Source: Candidatus Rifleibacteriota bacterium (GTDB lineage: Bacteria > Muiribacteriota > Ozemobacteria > Ozemobacterales > Ozemobacteraceae). From it: DNA of 64,000 nucleotides. The translations under genes and the position numbers were made by a program. A model generated the notes under the pieces. It was given only the letters and a program-made list of their open reading frames with translations. It was not told where the DNA came from and made no database searches. Positions 1 through 9,147 of this stretch are shown one piece after another. Each line of letters starts with the position of its first letter. Within the stretch, counting starts at the first letter, position 1. The DNA lies in contig JADFZL010000008.1 of NCBI GenBank assembly GCA_015232575.1, positions 124,001 through 188,000 of the forward strand, given 5' to 3'.

Positions 1-1
1 A

Positions 2-961
2 GTAGATGTTCTTACCCGCCCACATCTGACGCCACTTTATTCATTGTGCCCGGCTGTTAACAATGTATTTCAAATTGACTGGGGCAATTTTAGAAACATA
101 AAGCTTTCGGAAATAAGAAAAATACAAAAGCATAATTATAGTAATATACTGATTTTTCCATCCTCTTTTCGCGCCGCTATACTCGCATTCCTCATCGGAC
201 GCAAAAACCGGACAGGATTTTCCGGTGAATTAAGAAATATTCTGCTTACACACGCCATTGATAAACCTGCTGATTTCCGGAAGATGCACGAAAGTGAACT
301 TTATAAAAGCCTTGCTCACAGCGTAATTTCGCAGGAAGACAAGTTCCTCCAATCAGCAGAACCTTCTGTTATCAAACATGCAAAAACCCTTTCTGTTTCA
401 TCAGATACTCAACTTCCTAAACATCTTGAGAATGTTCAGAAAGAATACATCGTGATAGCGCCAGGGGCAGCATTTGGGGCAGCAAAGCGCTGGGCTCCGG
501 CAAAATTTGCCGAACTTGCTCTGAATCTGTACAAAGCCACCGGAAAACAGATTATCACCACAGGCTCAAATGCTGAAAAACAGATTACGTCAGAAGTTCT
601 GTCAGAAATCAGGAAAGAATATCCGGGTGAAACCTCGGCATGCATTGACCTGGGCGGAAAAACGAGCCTTCCTGAATTAATAAATCTTCTGTTAAATGCA
701 TCGCTGCTTATCTGTAATGACTCCGGAACAATGCACCTCGGTGCAGTCACCGGGATCCCGATGGTTGTTGCTGTAGGCTCGACAGATATGATAAGAACGG
801 GGCCACTCTCTGAAAACGCAATTATCGTTCAGGGCGATTCATGCTCGCCTCCATGCCGGAAAAAAGTTTGTCAGCGCGGTGATTCACACTGCATGAATTC
901 AATATCAGCCGATGCAATGTTTAAAGCATCACAGGAGGCACTCACATACGGCAAATGCTAA
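2..961 (+). CDS. Glycosyltransferase family 9, LPS heptosyltransferase II-like (5'-partial)
   Basis: The frame is open from the first base of the window, so the true start lies upstream and the protein is N-terminally cut. The opening residues VDVLTRPHL...LYSLCPAV are the usual strand after the first GT-9 Rossmann helix, so probably only about 20-40 residues are missing. The C-terminal half has PGAAFGAAKRWAPAKFAEL and the nucleotide-sugar binding stretch NDSGTMHLGAVTGIPMV. It ends with the cysteine cluster CSPPCRKKVC typical of heptosyltransferase II (WaaF/RfaF). Known family role: transfer of heptose from an ADP-activated donor to the LPS inner core on the cytoplasmic face of the inner membrane. 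A second GT-9 gene follows after 224 bp. Exact acceptor specificity cannot be read from the sequence. Confidence 0.85.
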   Translation, partial: VDVLTRPHLTPLYSLCPAVNNVFQIDWGNFRNIKLSEIRKIQKHNYSNILIFPSSFRAAILAFLIGRKNRTGFSGELRNILLTHAIDKPADFRKMHESELYKSLAHSVISQEDKFLQSAEPSVIKHAKTLSVSSDTQLPKHLENVQKEYIVIAPGAAFGAAKRWAPAKFAELALNLYKATGKQIITTGSNAEKQITSEVLSEIRKEYPGETSACIDLGGKTSLPELINLLLNASLLICNDSGTMHLGAVTGIPMVVAVGSTDMIRTGPLSENAIIVQGDSCSPPCRKKVCQRGDSHCMNSISADAMFKASQEALTYGKC

Positions 962-1004
962 TTCTTCAGACTGGAGAAGTCCTTCAATGTGGAAAAGTGC
1001 AGGC

Positions 1005-1069
1005 TGTCATCTCGAACTTACGTGAGAGACCTCATAAACGCGAGATTTTTCTCTTCGGTCGAAATGACA
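1005..1069. repeat. Dispersed palindromic (REP-like) element
   Basis: Begins TGTCATCTCGA and ends TCGGTCGAAATGACA, an imperfect terminal inverted repeat, with an inner GAGAGACCTC / GAGATTTTTCTC pairing. The same ends recur in five other gaps of this window. It lies between two same-strand glycosyltransferase genes. Confidence 0.7.
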
Positions 1070-1185
1070 GCAAAATACTGTAAACATCAAAAAGCGGTAT
1101 TACCCATTATAAAGCCTGTCGGGGCCAGATAAATATAGCCCCTGCAAAAAAGACGCGGACAAACATTCATGAGCCTGGTACAAAT

Positions 1186-2196
1186 ATGTCAGGAATAATC
1201 ATTTCAAGAACCGATCGCGCTGGCGATCTGATATTGACTCTGCCGCTTTTTGAAGCTGTCAGAATTAAATTTCCGGAAGCAAAGTTGTTTGCTCATGTAA
1301 GAAGCTATACGGCACCGCTTCTGCACGGCTTTGAAGAAGAAATAACAATAATACCCGATGTTGAAAACGGAAACATTTTTCATAAAATCAAAAAACTTTC
1401 TCAGAGTTTTTCCCAGACAAATGCAGACGCAGCAATCATTGTTCATCCAAGTTTGACAGCATTAAGCGCTGCTTTCCTTGCAAAAATACCCGTGAGAATC
1501 GGAAGAGCATCAAACGTCTGGCAATTTTTCCTGAACAAACCGGTCTATCAGGGAAGATCGAAAAATGAGAAACACGAATATGAGTACAATCTTGATTTAT
1601 TAAATGGTTTAGACCCATTTTCGCCTATACCAAAAGTCTTTCCCAGGCTTAGACTTACTCATAAAGCTTTTACTATTGCTGAAACAATGATTCCCTTCAG
1701 GAGTTTTGCCATAGTTCACCCCGGGCACGGAGGTTCAGCATATAATCTTTCGATCAGAAAATATGTTGAAATAGCTGAAAAGCTTGCCAAATCAGGAATA
1801 AATATCATTGTAACAGCAGGTCCGGAAGAGAAGAATGTAATCGAAGCGTTCAAAAAACTTTCTGAATATGAAAACATCCGAATTCTTTCCTCGATACCTG
1901 ATCTTGAGCAGCTTTCCGGAGTTATTTCACGTGCAAAGGCATTAATCTGCGGTTCAACTGGTCCTTTGCATATAGCAGCAGCGCTGAATGTTCCAACAGC
2001 AGCATTTTTTCCGCCTGTTCCGGCAATGACACCCGTCAGATGGGGTCCAACAGGAAACCGCAGCCTCATACTGCTTCCAGAGAACGCAAAATGTAACAGG
2101 AACTCCAACTGCAATTCCTGTCTTTTCGCACCGTGTATGGAAAAAATACAAATTGAAAAAGCAATCGACTGGATTAGGCTTTCAGTCTCTCCATAG
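1186..2196 (+). CDS. Glycosyltransferase family 9 (heptosyltransferase-like)
   Basis: 336 aa, full GT-9 length. The N-terminus IIISRTDRAGDLILTLPLF is the standard GT-9 start (R-x-D/G-R-x-GDL). The C-terminal domain carries HPGHGGSAYNLS and CGSTGPLHIAAALNVP, the loop that contacts the nucleotide sugar, then a cysteine-containing tail (CNRNSNCNSC). Family role: addition of heptose or a related sugar to LPS core. No strong ribosome site precedes the ATG, but no upstream in-frame start fits the family N-terminus better. It follows another GT-9 gene, and its 3' end overlaps the convergent STAS gene by 23 bp. Whether it is heptosyltransferase I, III or IV cannot be decided. Confidence 0.85.
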   Translation: MSGIIISRTDRAGDLILTLPLFEAVRIKFPEAKLFAHVRSYTAPLLHGFEEEITIIPDVENGNIFHKIKKLSQSFSQTNADAAIIVHPSLTALSAAFLAKIPVRIGRASNVWQFFLNKPVYQGRSKNEKHEYEYNLDLLNGLDPFSPIPKVFPRLRLTHKAFTIAETMIPFRSFAIVHPGHGGSAYNLSIRKYVEIAEKLAKSGINIIVTAGPEEKNVIEAFKKLSEYENIRILSSIPDLEQLSGVISRAKALICGSTGPLHIAAALNVPTAAFFPPVPAMTPVRWGPTGNRSLILLPENAKCNRNSNCNSCLFAPCMEKIQIEKAIDWIRLSVSP

Positions 2197-2524
2197 CCTG
2201 TTCGACTGTTTTTGCGGTGAGTGCCGGAGGAAAAACATTCGACAATCTGAATACCGTTTCTTTCAAAGTATCAAGTCCTGTCAGATAAAGATTTCCTTCA
2301 TTCTCATCACAGATATTTATTGAAACTACGATTATATGACCAATTCCTGGACTATTTATCAGTGGGCAGGCCGAAAAGTCAAAGATAAAATCTCTGAAAC
2401 CTTCACTAAGAAATTGTTCTACAAGCTTTTCAACCTGTTCACCCGCTGTTTTTTCAAAATATCCTGTGAATTCAAATATTTGAACCCCATCTTTCACAGT
2501 TGTGTTAACAGAAAAATTTGCCAT
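2174..2524 (-). CDS. STAS-domain protein (anti-sigma-factor antagonist type)
   Basis: 116 aa, a single STAS domain with no membrane segment. The core FDFSACPLINSPGIGHIIVV aligns with the beta3-helix2 region where anti-sigma antagonists have DSSG and carry the phosphorylatable serine; here it reads INSPGI. The next strand, GNLYLTGLDTLKETVFRL, is also typical. Proteins of this type act in partner-switching cascades with RsbW-like kinases and SpoIIE/RsbU phosphatases, or report to other complexes. A clear paralogue (INSPGV, LTGLDKFKKTV) is encoded at 41117-41476 next to such phosphatases. No kinase is adjacent. The gene converges on the glycosyltransferase gene with a short overlap. Confidence 0.8.
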   Translation of the reverse strand: MANFSVNTTVKDGVQIFEFTGYFEKTAGEQVEKLVEQFLSEGFRDFIFDFSACPLINSPGIGHIIVVSINICDENEGNLYLTGLDTLKETVFRLSNVFPPALTAKTVEQAMERLKA

Positions 2525-2902
2525 TATTCATTAATCCTCTCAATTGTTCTTGCAAATCAAACCGCTTCTATAAACGTATATGCTGCAATATGTATGTTTG
2601 TTTCAATATAGTTCTTATAAGTATGATAGGTTATCATATTCATTTTTCTCTTTCAAGGCGTTTTTTTTGTGCATTACTGGTATCGTTAACCCTTTCCCCA
2701 TCCGCCTTCGGAGGTCATTCTTAGCACATTAAGCCAATTTTTCATCATTTTTCGTTAAAGAGAAATAGCGAATTCAATGAAAATGGCAACCTCAAGCCCG
2801 GCTGATAAGGCACAAAACCATTATATTGACAAGAAAATCATGTTGTGCTAATGGTTGTGCCGTTGAGAAATTAAATTTGTAAAATTTAAAAGGTAGGCTT
2901 AA
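2525..2902. other. 378-bp divergent intergenic region
   Basis: Separates the leftward STAS gene from the rightward deaminase-like gene, so it should hold promoters for both. A TTGACA hexamer lies at 2826-2831, but the hexamer 17 bp downstream (TAATGG) matches a sigma-70 -10 box poorly. Short open frames crossing the region have no start signals or recognisable content. Confidence 0.4.
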
Positions 2903-3628
2903 ATGAAAAAGCTATTATTCTGTTTATTTATTGCGTTTGCAGCAACGCTGATTGCTGCACCAGATCCCAATGTGGATCTTTCAAAGACTTCCATGAATGT
3001 AAAAGAGGACCTGGAAAAAAAACTTGTCGCATTGGATCTGGGAATAGACCCAAAAGCTTCTGCAGCGGAAATTTATTCCAAAATCACCAGTTATGTTGAA
3101 AAATATATTCCAGATCCAAAATATCCCGACGATAAGCTTTCTCTTGAAACTATAAAACAATGCTTACTTGCTGCAAAGAACGGAGATTATTGCATTGGCG
3201 CTTTGATAGCAAATGAAAAAGGTGAAATACTGGTCGCCGGACATAATTCCCAGAAATCCAAAAACAGATCTGATTATCACGGCGAAATGTTTGTTATGAA
3301 TGAATTTGAATCAAACAAAAACTTCGATAGTTATAGGAAAAATCTTGTTTATGATAAGAATTTGACACTCTATTCCTCTGCTGAGCCATGTCCAATGTGC
3401 ACTATCAGGCTTATTACAACAGAGTTGAACAGTAAGTTTGTAGCCTCTTCAGACGATGATGGCATGACAAGCAGAATACAGCATCTGCCACGCATCTGGC
3501 GTGATAATAGCACCAGATCAACTCGTGAAAAAGCAAATTGTTCACCTGCTCTGTCTTCTGTTGCTCACATTCTCTTTTACCTTTCAGTATTTGATGCCTT
3601 CAGAGATAAAAACTCCGAAGGAAAATAA
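2903..3628 (+). CDS. Exported cytidine/nucleoside-deaminase-fold protein
   Basis: 241 aa. Residues 1-19 form a clear Sec signal peptide (MKKLLFCLFIAFAATLIAA). The C-terminal part has the zinc-dependent deaminase signature: an HGE triad where the family has H-A-E/C-A-E (about residue 127), then EPCPMC (about 160), the P-C-x-x-C zinc site. This matches the tRNA/nucleoside/guanine deaminase branch. That branch is normally cytoplasmic, so the leader is odd. Substrate is unknown; deamination of a base or nucleoside in the periplasm is inference. An AGGTAGG ribosome site precedes the ATG, and a strong hairpin terminator follows the stop. Confidence 0.75.
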   Translation: MKKLLFCLFIAFAATLIAAPDPNVDLSKTSMNVKEDLEKKLVALDLGIDPKASAAEIYSKITSYVEKYIPDPKYPDDKLSLETIKQCLLAAKNGDYCIGALIANEKGEILVAGHNSQKSKNRSDYHGEMFVMNEFESNKNFDSYRKNLVYDKNLTLYSSAEPCPMCTIRLITTELNSKFVASSDDDGMTSRIQHLPRIWRDNSTRSTREKANCSPALSSVAHILFYLSVFDAFRDKNSEGK

Positions 3629-3642
3629 GACTAATAAATTTT

Positions 3643-3675
3643 ATCACCTCTGCTTTTGTAAAAAGCAGAGGTGAT
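3643..3675 (+). terminator. Intrinsic terminator after the deaminase-like gene
   Basis: Perfect 15-bp stem (ATCACCTCTGCTTTT / AAAAGCAGAGGTGAT) with a 3-nt loop, followed by a short T-rich stretch. It also rules out the earliest in-frame GTG (3671) as the start of the next gene, since that codon lies inside the stem. Confidence 0.8.
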
Positions 3676-3802
3676 GTTCTTATTGAAAAAGTTATTGACT
3701 GGATTAAACTTTTATAAGACAATTTACCTGTCTATCCAAAATTATTGGATAAGAGAAAAGAGTAGATATAGCCTTAATATATTGAAATTAATCGGAGAAA
3801 AT

Positions 3803-6800
3803 ATGGATAATATCGAAAGAAAGCCGAATCTCAGTGGCTTCTGGGCACTGGTATTTGCACAATTTCAAGCTGCTATAAATGATCATGCATTTAAAAATCT
3901 GATACTTCTTGCTACTCTTCATATTGCAGTTGACACAAACGAAAGGTATTATTTTTCTTCGATAATTCCGGCAATTTTTATTGCACCTTTCATAATCTTC
4001 TCAATGAGCGCAGGGCGTCTTGCTGACCGCTTCAGCAAAAGATCCGTACTTGTCGCTGCAAAGGGTGCTGAAATATTTCTCATGATTGCAGGATTGTATG
4101 CCATTTCAATGGGAGGAATATGGCCGGCAATAATAATCCTTTTTTTTCTTGGTGTACAATCAACCTATTTCGGACCATCAAAATATGGAATTATTCCGGA
4201 GCTTGTTCCTGAAAAATGGCTTTCGTGGGCAAACGGAATAATTGAGTTGACAACGTTTTCCGGAATTATTCTCGGAACTTTCCTCGGAGCACTTTTAATG
4301 GGCTATTTCGGCCCATCTCAGCTTCCTCTCATACCAGAATCTTTTGCAAATCCAATCACCAGCGGATTATTGCCATTCTTACATGCATTTCCACTTGCCG
4401 ATAAATTCTTCGAATTAGCAAGCAACTTTAAATTCAATTTGTACTATCCATACAACCTGCACTACGGATTAATCCTGCTTACGATTTTTTCTATTGCAGG
4501 TTCAATTTCATCTTTCTTTATTACCAGAGTTCCGGCTGCGGCACCAGATAAGCCAAGGCAGTTAAATCCGCTCGCAGACCTTATCAATCAACTGAAAATA
4601 GCATATAAAGACAGAGTCTTATGGCTTGCAATTCTTGGAAACACATTTTTCTGGTTCCTTTCAGGATTGCTCTTCACAAATATTCCACTTTTCGGTTTTG
4701 AAATACTCAAACTTCCGGATGTTGAAATGGGAAGTCTCATGATAGCTCTTGCCCTGGGAATTGGCTTCGGTTCGTATCTGGCAGGACACCTTTCCGGAAA
4801 TAAAATTGAATACGGCCTTATTCCTCTTGGCGCAATTTTAATTTCAATTGGTGCAATAGACCTGTCTTGGTTTGTTTCAGGGTTCCATCACGCACTTGCC
4901 GCTCTTCTTCTTCTGGGATTCGGTGGCGGATTCTTTGCCGTTCCCGTCAATTCACTTATTCAGCACAGGCCTGATGCCTCTGATAAGGGCGGAATCCAGG
5001 GTGCATCGTACATGTTGACTAACATCGGAGTAATTTCAGCTTCGCTGATTTATTACATAATGACAGTCGGTCTCAGTTTTTCTGCACCACAGATTTTCCT
5101 TTCCGGAGCAGTGATGACGATTGTTGCAACTGGTTATGCAATATGGATTCTTCCTGATTTCCTTGTAAGATTCGTTCTCTGGATAATTACTCACACAATC
5201 TACAGAATTAAAATTGTCGGACGTGATAATATTCCCGATAAAGGTGGCGCACTCTTCATTTCGAATCACCTTTCATTTGTCGATGCACTGCTTGTAATAG
5301 CATCAACGGACCGATTTGTAAGATTCATTATGGCAAAGGAATATTACGATCTGCCATACATAAAACCAGGTGCCCAGATGATGGGAGTAATTCCCATCGA
5401 TGGACACGGAAGACTTCGTGACTTGCTTCATTCGCTGAGAGAAGCCGGGCAGACAATTGCAGATGGAAATGTCGTATGCATATTTGCAGAAGGACAGATG
5501 ACACGCACCGGACAACTGCTTCCATTCAGAAAAGGTTTTGAAAAAATAATGAAAGGAATCGACGCTCCGATTATTCCGGTTCATCTCGACCGCGTCTGGG
5601 GCTCAATTTTCAGCTTTGAAAGAGGCAGATTCTTCTGGAAACTTCCCAGAAAACTTCTCGACCCGGTAATCGTTTCCTTCGGAGAACCGACCAAATCAAG
5701 TGCTACTGCAGTTGAAATCCGCCAGAAAGTTCAGGAACTCGCTGCAGAATCATTCGTATACAGAAAACCTCAGATGCAGCCACTGCATCAGGCATTTATA
5801 CAACACGCAAGGCGCAATCCAACACTTTTTGCAATGGCAGACAAAATGAATCCAAAAGTCAGATGCATTGAAGTTCTCTCGCGCAGCATACTTATTGCTG
5901 AAAAAATGCGCGACATCTGGCGTGACCAGGAAATGATCGGAGTTATAATGCCGGCATCTGTCGCTGGCGCCTGCATCAATATTGCCGCACTGATGGCCGG
6001 AAAAGTTCCGGTGAATATCAATTTCACAGCTTCGGCCGAATCAATTGATTCAGCAATCAAACAATGCAACATTAAAACAATAATCTCATCGCAGGCATTT
6101 CTCGAAAAAGTTAAACTGAATCTGCCATTCGAGCCCTTCCACATCGAAAATGTCGCATCTTCTCTCACTGGTAAAGATAAAGCAAGAGCACTGTTTAAAG
6201 CTTTATTCATGCCGTCACACATGCTTGAAAGAAATCTTGGTTCAACCCGTGAATGGAAAACAGACGACCTCGCAACAATTATATTTTCAAGCGGCTCGAC
6301 CGGTGAGCCCAAAGGTGTAATGCTCAGCCACTACAACATTTTCAGTAATTTCGAAGGACTCGCACAAGTTCTGGCCGTTGATAAAAACGACCGAATTATG
6401 GGAATTCTGCCTTTCTTCCACTCTCTTGGTTTTACCGGAACTTTGTGGTTTCCGCTTCTGAAGGGATTCGGCGTTGTATATCATCCGAATCCGCTTGATG
6501 CAAGAGTTGTCGGACAGCTAACTTCCGAATATGCGTCAACAATACTTCTCAGCACACCAACTTTTCTTAATGCCTACATCAGGCGCGTTGAACCAGAAGA
6601 ATTCGGATCACTGCGCTATGTCATCGTTGGCGCTGAAAAACTTTCAGAAAAAACAGCAACTGCATTCGAAGACAAGTTCGGAATTCGACCGCTGGAAGCC
6701 TATGGTTGTACAGAATGCGCTCCGGCTGTTACGATTAATATTCCAAGCTTCAGAGGGCCGGGCTTCTTTCAGGTCGGAAGCAAACGCGGAAGAATCGGTC

Positions 6801-7366
6801 ACCCGCTTCCCGGCGTCAGCGTGAAAACAGTCGATCCAGATACGGGTGCTCCAGTAGCTGTCGGAAGCACCGGACTGCTGCTGGTCAAAGGACCAAACGT
6901 CATGATGGGATACCTTAACAGGCCGGAAAAAACGGCAGAAGTACTGGTTAACGGCTGGTATTCAACCGGAGACATGGCATCGATTGACGTGGATGGCTTT
7001 GTTACTATCACTGACAGACTTTCCAGATTCGCAAAAATTGCCGGAGAAATGGTTCCGCTGATGAAAATTGAAGAAACGCTTCAGACTATCGCTGAAATTC
7101 CCGATGCATCATTTGCCATAACTTCCCTCAGCGACGAGAAGAAAGGTGAAAAAATAATAGTACTTCACACCCTGAGCGAAGAAAATCTGGGAAAATTGCT
7201 TGAAAAACTTCCCTCATGCGGACTTCCCAACCTCTGGATACCGAGACCTGAAGCCTTTTTCAAAATAGACGCAATTCCACTTCTGGGCTCAGGAAAAGTT
7301 GACCTGAGAAAAATTAAAGACCTCGCAGCAGATTTTGCCTTGAAAGATACTACCGGTAAGTTGTAA
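3803..7366 (+). CDS. aas: Three-domain LplT-PlsC-acyl-ACP synthetase fusion (Aas-type)
   Basis: 1187 aa from the ATG preceded by CGGAGAAA; the frame is open further upstream but that part lies in a terminator hairpin. Residues ~1-450 are a major-facilitator transporter of the lysophospholipid flippase LplT type (FGPSKYGIIPELVP). Residues ~455-650 are a PlsC acyltransferase with NHLSFVD (H-x4-D, about residue 489) and FAEGQMTRTG. Residues ~660-1187 are an AMP-forming acyl-ACP/CoA synthetase with IIFSSGSTGEPKGVMLSH (about 829), YGCTEC and STGDMA. Known role: import of lysophospholipid to the inner leaflet and re-acylation with an acyl-ACP made by the same protein. In E. coli LplT and Aas are separate; the triple fusion is known elsewhere. 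A phosphohexomutase gene follows after 54 bp. Confidence 0.9.
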   Translation: MDNIERKPNLSGFWALVFAQFQAAINDHAFKNLILLATLHIAVDTNERYYFSSIIPAIFIAPFIIFSMSAGRLADRFSKRSVLVAAKGAEIFLMIAGLYAISMGGIWPAIIILFFLGVQSTYFGPSKYGIIPELVPEKWLSWANGIIELTTFSGIILGTFLGALLMGYFGPSQLPLIPESFANPITSGLLPFLHAFPLADKFFELASNFKFNLYYPYNLHYGLILLTIFSIAGSISSFFITRVPAAAPDKPRQLNPLADLINQLKIAYKDRVLWLAILGNTFFWFLSGLLFTNIPLFGFEILKLPDVEMGSLMIALALGIGFGSYLAGHLSGNKIEYGLIPLGAILISIGAIDLSWFVSGFHHALAALLLLGFGGGFFAVPVNSLIQHRPDASDKGGIQGASYMLTNIGVISASLIYYIMTVGLSFSAPQIFLSGAVMTIVATGYAIWILPDFLVRFVLWIITHTIYRIKIVGRDNIPDKGGALFISNHLSFVDALLVIASTDRFVRFIMAKEYYDLPYIKPGAQMMGVIPIDGHGRLRDLLHSLREAGQTIADGNVVCIFAEGQMTRTGQLLPFRKGFEKIMKGIDAPIIPVHLDRVWGSIFSFERGRFFWKLPRKLLDPVIVSFGEPTKSSATAVEIRQKVQELAAESFVYRKPQMQPLHQAFIQHARRNPTLFAMADKMNPKVRCIEVLSRSILIAEKMRDIWRDQEMIGVIMPASVAGACINIAALMAGKVPVNINFTASAESIDSAIKQCNIKTIISSQAFLEKVKLNLPFEPFHIENVASSLTGKDKARALFKALFMPSHMLERNLGSTREWKTDDLATIIFSSGSTGEPKGVMLSHYNIFSNFEGLAQVLAVDKNDRIMGILPFFHSLGFTGTLWFPLLKGFGVVYHPNPLDARVVGQLTSEYASTILLSTPTFLNAYIRRVEPEEFGSLRYVIVGAEKLSEKTATAFEDKFGIRPLEAYGCTECAPAVTINIPSFRGPGFFQVGSKRGRIGHPLPGVSVKTVDPDTGAPVAVGSTGLLLVKGPNVMMGYLNRPEKTAEVLVNGWYSTGDMASIDVDGFVTITDRLSRFAKIAGEMVPLMKIEETLQTIAEIPDASFAITSLSDEKKGEKIIVLHTLSEENLGKLLEKLPSCGLPNLWIPRPEAFFKIDAIPLLGSGKVDLRKIKDLAADFALKDTTGKL

Positions 7367-7420
7367 ATTATAAGAAATTATCGTTGAAATGACTATTATA
7401 AAATTAGCAGGAGGAATGAC

Positions 7421-8836
7421 GTGGAAATCAAATTTGGAACATCTGGATGGAGAGATATCATTGCCGACGGATTCACTTTTCAGAACGTAAGAATTTGTGT
7501 ACAGGCTATTTCCGATCACCTGAAAGCAGAAAAACAGACAGGCGGGGTAATCATCGGAAGCGATACCCGTTTCATGTCAACCAGATTCATGGCGCTGGCT
7601 GCTCAGGTCTTTGCGGGAAATGGAATAAAAGTCTTCCTGTGCAACAGAGACGCACCTACACCGGCGATCAGCTTTGAAATTCTCAGAAGAAAAGCTGCCG
7701 GCGGAATCAATTTTACCGCAAGCCATAACCCGCCTGAATATCAGGGCTTGAAGTTCTCGCCAGCCTGGGGTGGACCAGCTTTACCAGTCACAACATCAGA
7801 CATCGAAAAACGTGCCAATCAGATTATGAAAAACAGCACAAAAATTAACGAGATGGACTATTCAAAGGCAGTCGCCAAAAACCTTATCGAAAAAATTGAT
7901 CCGATGCCAGAATATCTCAAAGATCTCGCCACCAAAGTAGATCTGAAAAAAATCCAGGCATCCGGACTTAAAATTCTTGTTAACCCGCTTTACGGCACTG
8001 GCCGAGGATATCTGGACAAAATTCTGCGTGATGCAGGGTGCAAAGTAACTGTCATGAATGACAATCTCGACCCATATTTTGGCGGAAAAGCGCCCGAACC
8101 CTCCGAACAAGAAATTCCCGACATGATCGAAAGAATGAAACGGGAAGACTTTGATATTGGAATTGCCACAGACGGCGATGCCGACAGATTCGGAATCGTT
8201 GCTAAACACGGAGTGTTTTATCAGCCCAACCAGATTTTGGGAATGCTTCTTGACCATCTGAAAAGAACAAGAAACTGGACTGGCGGCGTAGGCAGATCGG
8301 TTGCAACAACCCACTTTATTGATGCAGTCGCCAGATATCACAAAATTGAGGTTTTTGAAACTCCCGTAGGATTCAAATACATCGGCGACCTCATCTCTCA
8401 GGATAAGATAATCCTCGGCGGCGAAGAATCTGCCGGACTGACAATAAAAGGCCATGTTCCGGAAAAAGACGGAATACTCGCATGCCTGCTGGTTACAGAA
8501 ATGCTTGCCTGCGCCGGAAAGCCTCTTGAAACAATTCTTGAGGAGCTTTATAACAAAGTCGGATGGTATCACACAAGGCGCCTGAATTTCCATCTGACAG
8601 CCCAGCAGAAAGAAAAGGTCATTGAAAAACTGAAAACATCTCCGACTGAAATAGCAGGGTTAAAAGTCAAAGAAACGGTAAAAATTGACGGAACAAAATA
8701 TCTGCTTGAAAACGATTGCTGGGTTCTCACCCGCTTATCGGGAACAGAACCTGTGGCCAGGTTTTATGCTGAAGCAAGAGATTCCCAGACAATCGAAAAA
8801 CTGACACAGTTCGGTGCCGAATTCATGAAAAGCTAG
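7421..8836 (+). CDS. Phosphoglucomutase/phosphomannomutase family protein
   Basis: 471 aa, GTG start behind an excellent AGGAGG site. All four alpha-D-phosphohexomutase motifs are present in order: phosphoserine loop TASHNPPEYQG (about residue 99), metal loop DGDADRFG (about 250), sugar loop GGEESAG (about 333) and phosphate loop RLSGTEPVARFY (about 437). It converts hexose-6-phosphate to hexose-1-phosphate in the cytoplasm, feeding glycan and LPS precursor synthesis. The E-E-S-A-G loop fits glucose/mannose substrates rather than glucosamine, but exact specificity is not decided by this. It may be co-transcribed with the upstream aas-type gene. Confidence 0.9.
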   Translation: MEIKFGTSGWRDIIADGFTFQNVRICVQAISDHLKAEKQTGGVIIGSDTRFMSTRFMALAAQVFAGNGIKVFLCNRDAPTPAISFEILRRKAAGGINFTASHNPPEYQGLKFSPAWGGPALPVTTSDIEKRANQIMKNSTKINEMDYSKAVAKNLIEKIDPMPEYLKDLATKVDLKKIQASGLKILVNPLYGTGRGYLDKILRDAGCKVTVMNDNLDPYFGGKAPEPSEQEIPDMIERMKREDFDIGIATDGDADRFGIVAKHGVFYQPNQILGMLLDHLKRTRNWTGGVGRSVATTHFIDAVARYHKIEVFETPVGFKYIGDLISQDKIILGGEESAGLTIKGHVPEKDGILACLLVTEMLACAGKPLETILEELYNKVGWYHTRRLNFHLTAQQKEKVIEKLKTSPTEIAGLKVKETVKIDGTKYLLENDCWVLTRLSGTEPVARFYAEARDSQTIEKLTQFGAEFMKS

Positions 8837-8885
8837 TATCGGGTTCGTGCAATCTCAAAAAAGCCAGTCGATAGCACGTTTCATC

Positions 8886-9009
8886 GTCATCTCGACCAAA
8901 GGAAGAAATCTCTGAACCGTAATTCTGAAAATATCGCCCTTATCCATCGACAGATCATACCTCACGATGGTATCCGGGCACGACTGGATTTCTCCCTTCG
9001 GTCGAAATT
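8886..9009. repeat. Dispersed palindromic (REP-like) element, long form
   Basis: Left end GTCATCTCGACCAAAGG and right end TTTCTCCCTTCGGTCGAAAT form the inverted ends of the family, about 80 bp apart here, with unrelated sequence between. It occupies most of the 311-bp gap after the mutase gene. Confidence 0.65.
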
Positions 9010-9043
9010 TAAACCAATAATTGCTGCTAAAAATGGGTTGTAT

Positions 9044-9112
9044 TTGAATCTTATTGAAGATATTATATATTTCTGGAAAAGTAATCGCCTGATTGTTTAT
9101 AATAGTCAGGCG
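9044..9112 (+). promoter_or_regulatory. Candidate promoter and leader hairpin of the ABC/PspA locus
   Basis: TTGAAT (9044-9049) and TATATT (9066-9071) with 16-bp spacing look like a sigma-70 promoter. The predicted 5' leader holds a hairpin (CGCCTGATT at 9086-9094 with AGTCAGGCG at 9104-9112) about 35 nt before the GTG start. This is pattern evidence only. Confidence 0.4.
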
Positions 9113-9147
9113 GTTCTGCCCGAAAATTAATTCTCTGGAGGACAGCG

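Noticed and set aside
3671..3802. Upstream extension of the aas-type gene
   Set aside because: Starts inside a perfect terminator hairpin; ATG at 3803 follows a good ribosome site.
7862..8593. 243-codon minus-strand open frame
   Set aside because: Complete antisense overlap with the phosphohexomutase gene, whose motifs are unambiguous.
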